Shown: positions 1 through 12,560 of the stretch, in pieces | How the letters are laid out: each line of letters starts with the position of its first letter | Numbering within the stretch: position 1 is the first letter of the stretch | DNA from: Priapulus caudatus | Taxonomy: Eukaryota > Priapulida > Priapulimorpha > Priapulimorphida > Priapulidae | NCBI RefSeq assembly: GCF_000485595.1 | Contig: NW_014577386.1 | Span: 9,823 to 50,493 of the forward strand | Length of the DNA: 40,671 bases | Reading direction: 5' to 3' | Notes under the pieces: model-generated | Told to the model about the DNA's origin: nothing | Databases searched by the model: none | What the model saw: the letters and a program-made list of their open reading frames with translations, nothing else | Position numbers and translations under genes: made by a program

Positions 1-116
1 TGGCTTTACCGGTACCAGAGTACTGAGTAGACCCATGTGAGTGCTGATACAGCTGTAGAAGCCTTCCCAGGGCAACATGGGAGTGAGCAAACTCAGCAAA
101 GATAATAAAAATACGC

Positions 117-316
117 TGTGGCTATATGCCCGGCAGCCGGGCACGGTCTTCGATTTCTTAAATGCCCGACAGTTCCTACTTCCTAACCCTAACCCTAACC
201 CTAATCTTTGTTTACTTGAGATAACGCTGAAAATTAAAAACTGCCGGGCATTTAGGAAATCGAAGACCGTGCCCGGCAGCCGTCAGATATATGCCGGCTG
301 CTGGGCATATAGCCAC
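117..316. mobile_element. Foldback element with telomeric repeats in the loop
   Basis: The left end GTGGCTATATGCCCGGCAG is matched in reverse complement by the right end at about 293-316. Longer arms (about 133-175 and 241-283) pair almost perfectly around an AT-rich loop. The loop holds about four CCCTAA units at 181-206. No clean target duplication was found. It is a non-autonomous foldback or MITE-like element in QDPR intron 1. Confidence 0.75.
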
Positions 317-715
317 TCTGATAAAAATATGGTCAATACTACATCTACGTAAACATTGTTATCATATGAGCAGTGCTCGAAATAAGCGTTGTCCGGTTGT
401 CCGAGACAACCGGAATTTGCGCTGGACAACCTAACCAGTCTGACACATTGTCTGGTGGACAACCAAGAAAAAAGTTGACGAAGAAACGCACTTTATTTAT
501 ATTTTTCTGACTGCGAATGGAATTTCTTTCGGCTTTCGATCGGCCTGCATTGCGTCCATAGCTAGTGCAGGGTTCTCCAAGAGCACTTATAGCCTGGCGG
601 CCGGCCGCCGTCGAGCCCCGCCATCCTAAAATGCACCCGCCACTCTAAATATCATAGCCGCCATGCTGGTGTATACACAAGAAGTCAAACAATTTATACA
701 CGTTGTTTCTACGCA

Positions 716-890
716 GAGGCTACAGGTACGGCAGTCGTATCTTAATGTCTCGAGGCTACGGGTACGGCAGTCACACCACGCATGCGCTGCAGCCGTATCT
801 TAATGTCTCGAGGCTACGGGTACGGCAGTCACACTACGCATGCGCTGCAGCCGTATCTTAATGTCTCGAGGCTACGGGTACGGCAGTCCC
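716..890. repeat. 58-bp tandem repeat, about three units
   Basis: The phrase CGAGGCTACGGGTACGGCAG recurs at 751, 809 and 867, exactly 58 bases apart, with ACGCATGCGCTGCAGCCG between. A partial diverged unit precedes it. It lies inside the 371-1665 element. Confidence 0.9.
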
Positions 891-906
891 GCACACAAGT
901 ACAAAC

Positions 907-955
907 AGTCACACTATCCCTAACCCAACCCTAACCCTAACCCTAACACTAACTC
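907..955. repeat. Interstitial telomere-like CCCTAA array
   Basis: A run of CCCTAA units with some variants (CCCAAC, CACTAA, CTCTAA) sits inside the 371-1665 element. It is the C-rich strand of the common metazoan telomere repeat. Confidence 0.85.
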
Positions 956-1752
956 TAAACCGACTCGGCTATCTTATATACGCGTGTTATAGTACCCAAT
1001 TAATCTATGGTGTATAACCTTTTGCTTTCAATATTTTGCATCTGAACTGATAATCAATCCCAACCAACTGGTGTAGGCTAGCTGGCACAATAATGTTTAT
1101 TTTCATACTTTAAATCTGAGTGTTTTCTAGCTCATGAATAAATCTTAATCGTGAATTAAATCGTGAATAATATAAAAATATGGGACCAGCTGCTATTTCC
1201 AACACTGGTATATGTCAGGTTTTCTGATTTATGAGAGGTGAACTTGATTTGGAACCAGCAAACCAGCAAGTTTCCAAAATTTTCCCCCCTCCTTGGAATC
1301 CTAGACCTGCCACTGAACAATTACATATCTTGGGAGCAGAGAACAATGAACAAAAATGTCGCCTTTTCGCATGGCACCCAAAACAAAGATTGCAGAGCTG
1401 AGAGGTAGAGCGTGGTTGTGGCGAGGGAAGCGGAGGAGCCAGTAAAATATTAAGTCATCCACTATTTTGCGCAGTTTGCTGTTTTTGGCCTTTCTTGTTA
1501 AAAAATCTTGGCTACGCCACTGTTTTTGGGTGTTTTCTGATCATATTATTATGTGATTGAAAATAGGAGATTTGGGGATATTTTCTGGGACAACCAGAAA
1601 TTGTTGCGGACAACCCGATTTGATGCCTGCGGACAACCACATTTTTTTTCTTATTTCGAGCACTGTATGAGGGTTATAATAATGCAGAAAAAGAATTTAG
1701 AATCTGTTAATAGTGAAAACTAACACCTGTCTTCTGTTTTTCCCTGTTGTAG

Positions 1753-4700
1753 TGGGTTGGCTCTATTGACATGAAACCAAACGAACACGCAGATGGCAAC
1801 GTCTTGGTGAAGCCATGCGAATCCTGGGTGGAACAAGAGAACCAAGTATGCACAAAACTGATATTGCGTATTCTGTGTACATCTGGGTACACTGAAGCAA
1901 CTAGTTGAGATAAGCACTAAAGAATGTCATGTTTTGAACACGTTCTTCATTATTCCATCATTATCGTCTTTTGAGTTTGGTCCTGGTTCTCAAATTGTTG
2001 TTTTGTAACTATGGTCATAATCCATACTGATAACGACACTCTGATCTAAGGAATTATAATTGTTTACAAAAATTTGTGTTAATTTATTTAGTAGTTTTTG
2101 AGAAAAAGCTGAAGTTAGTTTAGCTTGTTTAATTACAGCGTTGTTCTTAACAGTATTTATGAACTGCTACATTTACCAGTTGGGTTTCTATGTCTCTGCA
2201 TGTTGGCACAATTATTCAGAGCTCAAAGGTGCACAGCTTGATACTGTTTGACAGGGATATATATCCCTGACTGTGTACTGTAAAGGCACATTATTTAGTA
2301 TTAGATTTGAAATGTCCACTGTACAGACATTATTATGGCTGTAACATTATACATGGTATAACAACCAGCAGTACTGGTGAAATTGTGGCCTTTGCCTACG
2401 AAGCAAATAATTGGGTTAATTACACATCGAGTTCAATAATGAGCTGTGAAGTGGTTTTATGTATAATGGGGGTGCCAACCTGCCAGCAAACTTATCTCAG
2501 GTGATCCTTTAATGGAGCCTCACAACCAGCTTGCTCACTCAAGATTAATTTGGCTGGTTACCTGACATTCACCCATCGGGGTCATCTCTTTCTCTAACTA
2601 TCTTATTTGCTTCATTACTTCTTCTGTTCCTTTCACATCGTGTCCTTTGTCCCCGTTTCAGTTCTCTTGTTTTTATCTTCCCATTATGATCTGCTTATTC
2701 CTAATTCTCTCCTACTCTTCCCCTGTTATTACTTTGATCCTTATTCCTTATTCCACTTTACCTTATTTCCTTCCCTCTCATCTCACTCCTCCCTTTTCTT
2801 GTTTCCCTCCTACCTTCTCGTTTATTCCTATGCCACCATTCTTTCTTCAATTCTTCATCTTTTTACTCTCCCTCTGTCTCCTGTTTCCCCTGTGTTGTGT
2901 CCGCACATCACCCTTTTCAAGATGGACCCTTCTAATTTCCCTTCTATTGCAATGTTGTTCCCTTCCAATTTCTCTGATCTTCCCGTAATTTCAGTACGTC
3001 TCCATGGGTCAGGGCCAGCTTTTTAGGCAAGGTGTTAAAAATGCAAGCACCATTAAATCTTGGGTGCTAAATCGAACAGAGGAGGTGAAAATTTTAAAAT
3101 ACAACCATGTATTATTTAAATAAACTCTTCTGTTTATACTAGCATAATCCTATGATGGCAATATCGTTTAGAGAGAAGGGAAATCATTCATTCACTCTGA
3201 AAAAGACCAGTCGCTAAATTTTGCACATGGTTGGATTTTGATGTTGCTATTTTAGTATTTTCAGAACTAAAGTCGCATTTGTCCCAATTGCGCACCTAAT
3301 TTCGAACCCTGCTCCTCTACCCCTGAGTAATGTAAGAAATCTGGTCTGAAGTTGGCTGGTCTGGAGAAATGTCTGCTGGCTTTTTGTGCTTTGCCCTTCT
3401 GCCCTGTGTTTATCATACAGCCTAATAAGCCAATTCTTATACTCTTCTAATTGCGCAGTCATATAAATATGGTAAGAAGCTGAAATGTATATTTCTAAAC
3501 CCACAGTTTTGACTATAGTTAGAGCATGAGTGATATTTTCAAATTCCTTTAACAGGTATCGGAAGGCATTGACTCGCTTGTGGGAGAGAACAAGGTGGAT
3601 GCTATAATCTGTGTAGCAGGAGGCTGGGCTGGAGGAAACGCTGCCAGCAAAGGTGAGCACAGTGCACTGCAGTGTCAGTATGCCTGCGTGAACATACACA
3701 CACCTGCACAGGGGGGAGGGTCTTACCTTAAAATGGAGGAAATTTAGTCTGAAATGCCAAAAAGTCAGGAATCTGATATGATTTTATATTCTTAAGCACT
3801 GTTGTCAGTTATAAAAGGTGTATAATATATAAAATTGGGCCGCCCTCATGCCGTCTCTATCAAATTTCATTCGTCTCATCCAAGAATAGGCCGTCCAAAA
3901 GACTGGTAGACGGGTGTCTGGCTAACACACTGCTGCACAGGCACGCAGAACCTTCACACAAGCACATGCGTTCGTGCAGGTCCTCGTGCCGACATCTAGT
4001 TTCCTACCGAAACCACGCAAGAGTTGAGAGTAGATGCGTTTTGCAATTCAGTCCGATGCTAACCGTGTATAGCTTCGACATCGTACCCCCTCTACCCCAT
4101 CGGTTTTATTCTTACTCTGACTCAAATACACTGCGTTCATCACATTTATTACTTACTAGTTCATTGCTGTGCTGTTAATTGCTTTGTGTTCTGTTGGCTG
4201 AAGTGCTTTGCAGAAAATATGTTGCAAGTGCTGTATTACAGATGTAAACCTAAAAGGCTGCAACGTTGTGTGGGTAAGCATGTCCCAGGTAGTCCCAGTA
4301 TCTCAAGTTCCAGGTGGTACCCAGGTCCCACGTAAGCAAGGTACCTTTGTTTATGTAGATCTCGCAAAGAATAGCGACATGATGTGGAAGCAGAGCGTCT
4401 GGACGTCGGTCATATCGGCCCACATGGCCAGCAAGCACCTGAAGGAAGGCGGTACCTTGGTGCTCACAGGAGCCCAAGCTGCACTGGAGGGCACTGCTGG
4501 TAAGCAAGGATCGAATACCCGGTGATAAAAACCTCTAAAAAAGTAGGCGTTACCTGGGTCCCTGAAGTAGAAGGGGCCCAGCATGTCACATCAAAACACC
4601 AAAGTTTGGTATTCGTGTTATTGGAAATTGATGTATTATGAGCATGAAGATTCAGGGCAAATATTTTGAGGAAAGAACTGCAAGTCTTTTTGTAGCATAT

Positions 4701-6809
4701 TATATAAATTATATAGATGTAAGTTAATTTTGTGCTAGTGGTCAAAAATGCTTTGGGATCCCAGGAAATGGTGAGCGAATTGTATTGGCATAACCGTAGT
4801 AAGAAAACCGTAGTGATTCAACTGATTTTGGAATGTATAACTATGCAAACAAACCAGGAGAGACAGGAAGAATGTAACCCAGTGGTTGTGGGCTGCAACA
4901 TGCTGCCTCATATAAAACACTAACTAGGAAAAGTGCCCTGGGACGTATAGGGGTGGGGTGGGGTGGGGTGGGGGGGGTGGTACACCAGGCCTGTTGGTGC
5001 ACAAGCTTCTTCAGATTTAGAATGCTAGGAAAAAAAGACCAGGTAGTGCTACTTTTATGTTTAGATGCAGTCGTCTCTAACAGATTGTGTAATGAGAATT
5101 GAGTGACCCACTGGTATATGCCAAATGAAGGTTGATAACAAATTTTCTGTTGCTAGTTTTCCATGTTGGTGCAAAAAATTCTTAGTATACTCGCTTAACT
5201 TCGATGCTACCAATTTGCAGGTATGATTGGTTATGGAATGGCTAAGGCATCTGTTCACCAGCTTGTGAAGAGCCTAGCAGCAAAGGAAAGTGGCATGCCT
5301 GCAGAGTCGAAGGTTTACGCTATCTTGCCGTAAGTATTGTTACCTCCGCCCACGGAGTTAACGGAGTAACGGAGTGGAGGGGGGGGTAATGTAATCGGTC
5401 TCGTGTGTGTGTGTGTGTGTGTGCGTGCGTGCATGCGTGCGTGCGTGCGTGCGTGTATGTCCAGTCCACGCGGCGCGATCGATAGCGCGTCGAGTCAGCG
5501 AGCGGCGAGTCAGCAGCAGGCGAGTGAGTCAGCAGCAACCACCAGCGAGCGGTGAGTCAGCAGCCGCCACCAGCGAGCGGCGAGTCAGCAGCAGGCGAGT
5601 CAGTCAGCAGCAGCCAGCAGCGAGCGGCGAGCCAGCTCGTAACACATACATGTTACATGCTGGCGGAGGTATGCACTCTCCGTGAGTGCCCTCTGTCTAG
5701 TTTAGAATTGATATCATTCGTGTGTGTGGTCCAAATACTTCTTTATATTGCGTTTGTCCTTAATAGCGCTTAAGTCTGTGAAACATGTTTGAAATGTTTT
5801 ACATGTGTTGGCTACAAATGTTGTCATTTGTTGAAGCAGCAACTAACATCATTCAGCATTTGCTAATAACACTAACAGGCAGTTGTCATAGTTTACTCGC
5901 AGTCTTTAATCATACCACATGCACGATAAAGATGTTCGAATGTGATTACAAGTGATAAAGTAATCGGTAGATGTTGTTAAACAATGTTGTTATGCACTGT
6001 CTGGAATAGAGCATTTCTGTTTCCTGCAACATCATTAAACATGTCTCACTTTCAACATGCAACAATGTGTAACACGTGATTCAACAAATTTCGGCAACAG
6101 ATGTTGGCCACAGGTGTTAAACTATGTGTCATAAGTTTTAGATAAGTCTACCTTGCTTACCTGTTTTTCATTTGATTTTTATCTCAACTGTAAACAAAAC
6201 AAATGTATTTGCTAAAATGTCTTATGCTATCTGTACGAAATAGGAAGGTGAATTTCATCCAATTTATGTGTGTTGGTTAGCGATCCCTGTGCCCTCAGTG
6301 TGAAAATCTAGCATAAGTGTTTCACATAGTGCATGCTTATTGTGAGGATATATCGGTATTTACACCTTTGGCTAGTGTTTGGACAGATACATATTAAGCT
6401 TGCACCTGAATTTGTATTTGCCCTTCATTGTCTATCCATTCTGCAGAGTGACTCTCGACACGCCAATGAATCGGAAATGGATGCCTAATGCGGATCATGG
6501 TTCCTGGACTCCATTGGAATTCATTGCCGAGTAAGAAACGATCAAGTGTCACAAAACTGAGAGTCGAAGTAACATCATGTAAATGTCTGCTGCTTCGGTG
6601 CACGAAGAGTGGCCATTGGCTCAACTTTCCTTCTGAGTTTGTCCGATTTTTAAACCACTGTTTCTTTGTTAGAATTTTGCATCATAGGTGATTTTCTTCT
6701 TCTCTTCAGATTGCTGAACAAGTGGATAGATGGGGAAACGTGCCCAGCCAATGGAAGTTTGGTGCAGTTGGTGACCAAGGATGGGCAGACCCAACTGACG
6801 AACGCATGA
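1753..6809 (+). CDS. QDPR: Dihydropteridine reductase, 5' exon missing
   Basis: Short-chain dehydrogenase/reductase that regenerates tetrahydrobiopterin from quinonoid dihydrobiopterin with NADH in the cytosol. Exons are 1753-1845, 3556-3652, 4359-4499, 5221-5329, 6447-6530 and 6710-6809 (TGA 6807-6809). All joins keep frame with AG/GT borders and give 207 residues. Landmarks are VGSID with the acidic residue after the second beta strand expected for NADH use, the [11 protein letters not shown] core, [10 protein letters not shown], and the catalytic Tyr-x3-Lys in [24 protein letters not shown] and the C-terminal SLVQLVT follow. Human QDPR has about 244 residues, so roughly 35 N-terminal residues are missing, including the GGxGALG cofactor loop. 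I found no such exon in 1-1752, so it probably lies upstream of the window. Family assignment is very secure from remembered homologues. Confidence 0.95.
2590..2990. repeat. Pyrimidine-rich intronic tract
   Basis: About 400 bases of the sense strand of the QDPR intron are dominated by C and T with few purines. The long open frames here are a by-product of this composition, not genes. The flanking intron (1846-2590 and 2990-3555) shows no other recognised feature. Confidence 0.6.
4945..4980 (+). repeat. G-rich run with quadruplex potential
   Basis: GGGGT repeats about five times and then runs into eight consecutive Gs, within the QDPR intron and on the sense strand. It could form a G-quadruplex. 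Confidence 0.7.
5341..5671. mobile_element. Inverted-repeat element carrying microsatellites
   Basis: TACCTCCGCC at 5341-5350 is inverted as GGCGGAGGTA at 5662-5671. The adjoining ACGGAG and CTCCGT also pair. The interior holds a GT/GTGC microsatellite (5404-5456) and a GC-rich AGC/CGAGT minisatellite (about 5476-5636). It starts 11 bases after the exon 5221-5329 donor. The GGCGGAGGTATGCACTCTCC end resembles ends common in marine-invertebrate repeats, from memory. Confidence 0.55.
5672..6440. other. QDPR intron, no further feature seen
   Basis: AT-rich intron sequence up to the exon at 6447. Short recurring ACATGTT/AACATTG words occur between about 5780 and 6110. No gene, RNA or clear repeat border was recognised. 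Confidence 0.5.
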
Positions 6810-7997
6810 AAAACTAATGCTACAGTGGTTGTCAACTATAGCACTTCTTATACGTTATTGGTGTAGGTAGCATACTGAACGTTTAATCTGAGCATGTAGA
6901 ATAGTAGAGTATGGTAGATCTGTAGATTTTTTCCCAATTTATTTACAACCGGTGTCTAAAGGTCCCATTGATAATGAGAGCATTCTTTCAAATGGGATTT
7001 GATTTGATCTTATTGAATATCACATTGAGGTGTCATCATCAGAAAATTTCATTTGTGCATTCTGGTGCGAAAACCATGTAGTTCTATTGAAACATACCTG
7101 TCAACTAATTTGCATAAATTACAAGGGAATGGCACTATTTTAACCTCGTTTTGATGTAGCAATAGTGTTCATGTGGGAAAAATACTAAAACACCTTTCTA
7201 TTTAAATCTATGCAATTTATCCCAGTGTTTGTACCTGACGTGCCTGTAGATTCCTTTCCTGGACATGATAAGAAAATTGTTGAAAAATTGAAATGCCACT
7301 ACCTGGTAATTTTGTAAGAATCTACAGGACAAGATGCAAAAGTAATGCTAATAGTAAACAGAATCAATAAAGAAATATATATATATAAATTTATATATTT
7401 CTAAGCATTCCAATCATGCGTTCTTAATTATTATTGGACATCAGATGCATTAATATAGAATGTTGTGAATAATAATGGCATCTATTAGTTATGGTTTCCA
7501 GTGTTTTCATTGGTTTGGTTACATATCAATTAATCACTGAATTGGTGTAGATGTTGACAAGTCATCTCAATGTGACTGATTTCTACATATTAGCGTTGTT
7601 GTACCTTTAATCTGTATGAACTTCATGAGGCAGCTACTTCTGAGAATACATAATGTTAGATAGTGGTAACACGTGGGGATCACTATAACCCCTAACATCT
7701 TCCTCGCATGCAAAGGTTAATGATGAAAGTGTTGCATTATTTGTATGCTGTTGTTTATTAGTGGTAGATGGATTTCTGAAAAAGAAAACCATTATCTGTA
7801 TCATTATTTTCGGGATTTTTAATCCTCGTGATGATTACTGTTTGCAACTTGTTAAGTTCCCACCACTGTCATTTTGCGATTATATCATGATTGGCAGCAC
7901 CTCAAGTTTGTATTCGATTACAGATTCTTTGAAATACCCGCTAAAGGAAAAGAATTGTGTAGAATATGAAAATTCTTGGGAATCAATAAAGGCCTGA
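6810..7997. other. QDPR 3' flank, no further gene seen
   Basis: AT-rich sequence after the QDPR stop that probably includes its 3' UTR up to the AATAAA near 7366. A TATATA palindrome follows at about 7376-7400. The small open frames show no coding bias or known domain. Confidence 0.5.
7366..7371 (+). terminator. Poly(A) signal of QDPR
   Basis: An AATAAA hexamer lies about 560 bases after the QDPR stop codon, in AT-rich sequence. It is a plausible cleavage and polyadenylation signal. This is a motif match only. Confidence 0.45.
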
Positions 7998-8241
7998 AGT
8001 AAGTAGTATAATACACTTTCCTAAGGATCAGCAGCAGTATTGAGTATGTGGATTAGAGTAATGAGCATTCTTACGGATCAGTAATAGAGTGAAGTATATG
8101 TCGAGTAATCAACATTCCTGCAGATCAATTAGATGGTGTCATGTGTAGTATAATCTGCCAACATTCCCAAGTATCTGTAATAGACTAAAATAGGTCGAAT
8201 AGTAAACACTTATAAGGATCGGTAGTGGAATAAAATGTACA
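7998..8241. repeat. Degenerate tandem repeat, period about 50
   Basis: The order AGTA(A/T)..., ACATTCCTA..., GGATCAGTAATAGA..., recurs about five times with heavy divergence. It looks like an old decayed minisatellite. Confidence 0.5.
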
Positions 8242-9190
8242 GGTGCTGCAGCATATAGCTTTATCAGGGTTGTCTTGGTGTGCGCATAAATTATGCATGC
8301 GTGTTGTGTTATAAACGAATGTTACTACGCAGTGGAAAGCAATAATGCATCAGGATAAGCGTAGGTTTAGCGTCATTGTTATTGGTGGTAATTAATTAGT
8401 TTAACCTTATCAAGTTATTGGTCGTAGACACGTGTGAGGTGCCACCTTGTGTCGCCCTTACATCTCTGAGTAGCTAAAAGGGCTGCTACTGTCCCATCAG
8501 GCACCGACGGGTGTGGATATTGTGGTAAATCTCCTGTGGTGGAACCCTACCAATTCCGGGCAGACGTTTTGTATAACTTGATCATCAAACTAAGTATATG
8601 AGACTAAGTGATAGCTTGTCATAAGCCATAACTTGACTTCATGTTCGATGGTAATTCAAAAATTAACGCGAAATCTTCTCGTATGCGCTGGTATAGCAAA
8701 ATATATTTATAATATCTGAAATATATTTTTAACGAATCTCTTCACCATGCATCTGCTATGCGTGCATTTAACGTGCATATGTCGGCGGTCATAATTCACC
8801 ATTAAATGCACAGGTCTCACTCTGCCTGTCAAATTATCTACAATTGCGTGTTTTGGTGTAAACGTTGGTACAAATATAATATCTCTGCGCGGCAGTAGTT
8901 GCTATTGGTTGCCTCCTAGATGGACGTACGTGGTTCTAGTGCCGACTTGGAATAAACTATGAAACTGGTGCTAACTCAACGTCGGAACACGACTGCAAAT
9001 AATATGGCAAAAATAAATGTACATGTTCATGGCATTCGCTATATAGATTGTCGCATAATAGTCATTGTGTGAACGTTTTCATTCCCTCGCAACATCTCTG
9101 CTGAGCGGCGTTATGGGGGTTGCACGTATGATCATCCACCTCTTTCCATGACGCTCGACGTTCAGTGTGTTAAGCAGTACCCAAACGCGT
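8242..9190. other. Intergenic, nothing recognised
   Basis: Unique-looking AT-rich sequence. I found no exon with convincing splice borders, no RNA gene and no repeat ends. Confidence 0.45.
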
Positions 9191-9194
9191 TTCA

Positions 9195-9500
9195 GGGTGT
9201 CGTGCTCAAGGTTAAGGTTAAGGTCACTGTTACTAATTTGAAACAACTTTTTTGAAAATGTTTGTCATAACTCTGCCGACTTCGATTTGTTTTCTAATGG
9301 ATTTTCGTGAGACTTCATACAAGCATTGCATATTGGGTGTGGCAGTACTTAGTTTGTGTTTCAGAATTCTGCGCTCAACTCGAGGTCGCTGTTATTTATC
9401 TCAAAATTATCTTTAGAGTTATCAGAAAAGTGTTTGTCATCACTCTAGTGACCTCATTTTTTAACAGATTTGGGTGAAAATCTATACGTATGATATACCA
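9195..9500. repeat. Two degenerate copies of an about 168-bp repeat
   Basis: GTGCTCAAGG...GGTCACTGTTA then GTTTGTCATAACTCTG at 9200-9275 is echoed by GCGCTCAAC...GGTCGCTGTTA and GTTTGTCATCACTCTA at 9370-9445. It is an old tandem or dispersed repeat with AAGGTCAC-type words. Confidence 0.5.
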
Positions 9501-11280
9501 TGGTATCTTTCCCAAGAACAAATCAGTAGTACGTGAACAGAGAGAGCTCTGTATGAGCACGAGAGTCGTTTGCGATGTCTTGTTATTACATACATCCGAA
9601 CTACAGTAGGACTCTACGCACATGACAGGAAATTCATTTAGCTGATTTTGTAAGTATATAGCTGGCGAGCGCCGTTTCCTACTAAAAACACATCGAACGC
9701 GAAACTGTGAAGATATTTTTTTACAGAAGTGTCATTTTTATTAACTCGATATTAAGCGATAAAACATGCGTACATGGTGCACGGTGTCATTACATGCGCG
9801 TATGTGTTCTCCAGAATCTGCAGCTGTAGCAACATCACGTTTCGCCAACGTGATACATGTATCAACTTTAATTGGGCTGAATCGTTGTTCAACACATGCA
9901 AGCCAGTTGAAAAATATTGCATGGAAAACAAGGTGGAGACATAACAAAATCACTAATACAGCATGAAACCTCCAGCTGGCTATATGTTGTTTAAATTACA
10001 GAGATTTCAACTAATTTTGAGTGCCGATTTCTGCATTGAAAAAAACAATTGTGAGAATCGAAATTGGAGAATGATGCCACCCCAACAATTGGGAAATTTG
10101 AAGGCCAGTACCGGTTTACATTTAATTACAGGAAAATTATGGGAAAGCAGCATATGCACACATTTCACAAAATTGCGACGTAACACGTACACGCTACAGA
10201 ACATACACGTACGTCAATACAGTACTGTGTACACTGTACAGTACAGTCAAGCCATTGTGAGAAAGCGCGTTTTTACCTGCATTTTATTAAATTTAATAAA
10301 ATTGATTAAATCTGACAATACGGTGGTAGCCGTTACACTAAGAACGTCAACTCATCAACGCCATGCCTTCTTGACTGAAACATACTGTACAGTACTGTAC
10401 CGTTGCTAACTATATAATGGAGCTAGGCAATTCTATTCCGAGCCTTTTACGAATCATTTTTCCAGACTAACGGCAATTGGATACCACGGGCGAAATACCT
10501 ATCGTGATTACATGCGGTTATAGATCGGCAACAATAATTCACACCGCCAACTGCCCGTTGAAACGTTACTAGCTAATTTCGAGTATTTTCCAACAAAGCA
10601 CACCCCTCCCCCTGATACCCCCACCCAATTTATCCTCAATTGCTTCGAATAACTCGCCGTGTTACACGCACGAGTAGGATATAACTAACGTTCGTGCGAC
10701 TTTGGCAAGACTCCCAGTAAACGTCATGGCGCCACAACGAAAGCGGTCCATATACGCATATAAATTTTAATACAGACCGTGTACTAGATGTCGTGTACTA
10801 GGGAGAACCATTCACTACATAGGGAGCACTGAGGAGACCTACTCTACTCTCCCTCCCTCCCCCATTTCGTAGATAGTAAGTTTGTAGCACCGACACCTTA
10901 TGCTGGCTGAATTTGACGCTCGAAGCAAACGAGTTTTTTTAGAACAAGTTCCTTCCACTAACTGTAAGCATGATAATGATGATACTGCTCAATATTTACA
11001 ATAAAATCCACACGAACGAACACTGAAATAAAAACATTCAATATTCCATATCTTTATACAACCACGAAATTCATAAAATGCGATTCCTTTCACATTATAG
11101 ATTTTTACATGCATCTTTGGTTTTAGTACTCTGACCTATACATATATGTCGTAAAGCACAGACGCGCCACACTGCCAGTGATGGTGTTCACAGCAATGAT
11201 AAGGGTAAACAATGAACCTTATTGTTCGACCACACAACACGGTAGTTAGAAATCGCTAATTAAAAAGGCAACGATAAATA
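9500..11280. other. Intergenic, no recognised gene
   Basis: Mixed-composition sequence. Short GTACAGTAC palindromes occur near 10215-10250 and 10383-10400. The longest frame (9963-10409, +) has no domain and codon use like its surroundings, so I do not call it. Confidence 0.45.
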
Positions 11281-12560
11281 GCACGAACCACTCACGCGAT
11301 TCAACGGACAACGTCACCGCCACCTGTCGCGTGGAATTTCTTCGGGATAATGTCACACGTTCTATTATTATTGTTCATTGGCCGCGCGAGCGTGCGTGCG
11401 TGCGTGCGTGTGTGTGTTAGGGTAGGCTGACCGTGATGGATCTTGGGTATAGCGAAAAACATTTTTTTTGCGCTCGCTTATTAATATGTATATATATATA
11501 TATATATTAACAAGCAAGCGCAAGGTAAAGTGCGGTTCGATAAATTGATTATAATAGTCGAAGAAAAATGATCAACTTTACCAATGCCAACCGGGCTCAA
11601 CCGTTGATGGGGTTGACCATAGATATGACTAAACGATTGTAAGAAAAGCCCTTATTGTAGTCAACGTTGATTGGGGGTCAAATCTTTAGGAGGACAGCCC
11701 TTAGGCCTACGCATCTACTCCAATAAACTACATCCACCTCGCTTCCCTACAGACACTACACACGTTTTCTCGCATTTTTACACAGCTTTTCGTGTGACGG
11801 CGCACATCGGCAAAATAATAAATGCGGCCTGTGGCCCCCCCACCCCAACAACGCGTGGGATACGGCAGCGTTTGCTCGATACATTCAGCGACGGCGTCTC
11901 CATCTCCTGGACACCATCTTCCCTCTTCCATGACAACGGGTTTCTGTCGCGCAAATATTGCAGCGAAGTGCAAACACGGAGCGACGGAGCGAATTCAGCG
12001 GCTGCGAGGAGAACGTCTGCGCTTGTTGGCTGAGGCCGAACCCAAACGATTCAATTAACGCATGCGAGTGACAGGCTGACGTTAGATTTTATCGACGGAT
12101 GCACCACACGGCGGGTGGCGACACGTATCAGACGCTCTCTGTACTTGTCCGTCACTGCTGGGCCCGTGTCTCTCCCCCTATCGCTAACCCTACAACGTTG
12201 AGCGGTGCACGGTTATATATTATACCCCGCGCGTCCGTGCGATCTCTAATCTACGACCCAACGTCGGTCACTACTGTAGGACCAGTTGCCTTCACGTGAC
12301 TATCTGCGCGCGTGGACGGCAGCTTCCTGGCAGACAAGTAGTCTAGATGCGCCCGATGCTGCTCGGTCCCCGCATAGACACATCCCCGTGGCTATTAGGG
12401 TTCACAGACGCACGCGCGCACAATTGTATGCAACGAACACGCACGGATGGCAGACACTACACGCCGCGCGAATCTGCAACGCGAGAACCTCATAACGATT
12501 TTTTTGCTCCGATTCAGTGCAATTTCCAGCGAATTCTGTCCATTCCAGGGCAATTTAATT
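11280..12560. other. CpG-richer intergenic patch
   Basis: CpG dinucleotides are clearly more frequent here than in the neighbouring AT-rich DNA. The patch includes a GTGC microsatellite (about 11388-11415) and a hairpin at about 11470-11522, where TTGCGCT and AGCGCAA arms enclose a TA run. Frames around 11671-12058 are open in two plus frames but match nothing I know. It could be a promoter island or an unmasked repeat. Confidence 0.4.

Larger units (their letters stand above)
371..1665. mobile_element. 1.3-kb TIR element, 6-bp TSD TATGAG
   Basis: It begins CAGTGCTCGAAATAAG and ends with the exact reverse complement CTTATTTCGAGCACTG. A perfect 6-base duplication TATGAG flanks it (365-370 and 1666-1671). 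Both subterminal regions carry repeated GGTTGTCC motifs in inverted arrangement, like transposase-binding sites. The interior has a 58-bp tandem repeat and CCCTAA units but no transposase frame, so it is non-autonomous. It lies in the intron before QDPR exon 1753. Confidence 0.85.

Noticed and set aside
907-955. True chromosome end
   Set aside because: The telomere-like arrays are short and internal, lie inside transposable elements, and are followed by gene sequence on both sides.
2607-3026. 139-residue plus-strand frame rich in Leu, Phe, Ser and Pro
   Set aside because: Produced by a pyrimidine-rich intronic tract; the same tract is open in a second frame, so it is compositional.
3247-3699. 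150-residue open frame on the minus strand
   Set aside because: It runs antisense across a secure QDPR exon (3556-3652) and has no recognisable domain; a shadow frame.
9963-10409. 148-residue plus-strand frame
   Set aside because: No domain, no codon bias different from the flanks, and no splice partners.
11671-12058. Overlapping plus-strand frames in the CpG-richer patch
   Set aside because: Two frames are open at once, no homologous motif is recognised, and splice borders are not convincing; not called as a gene.
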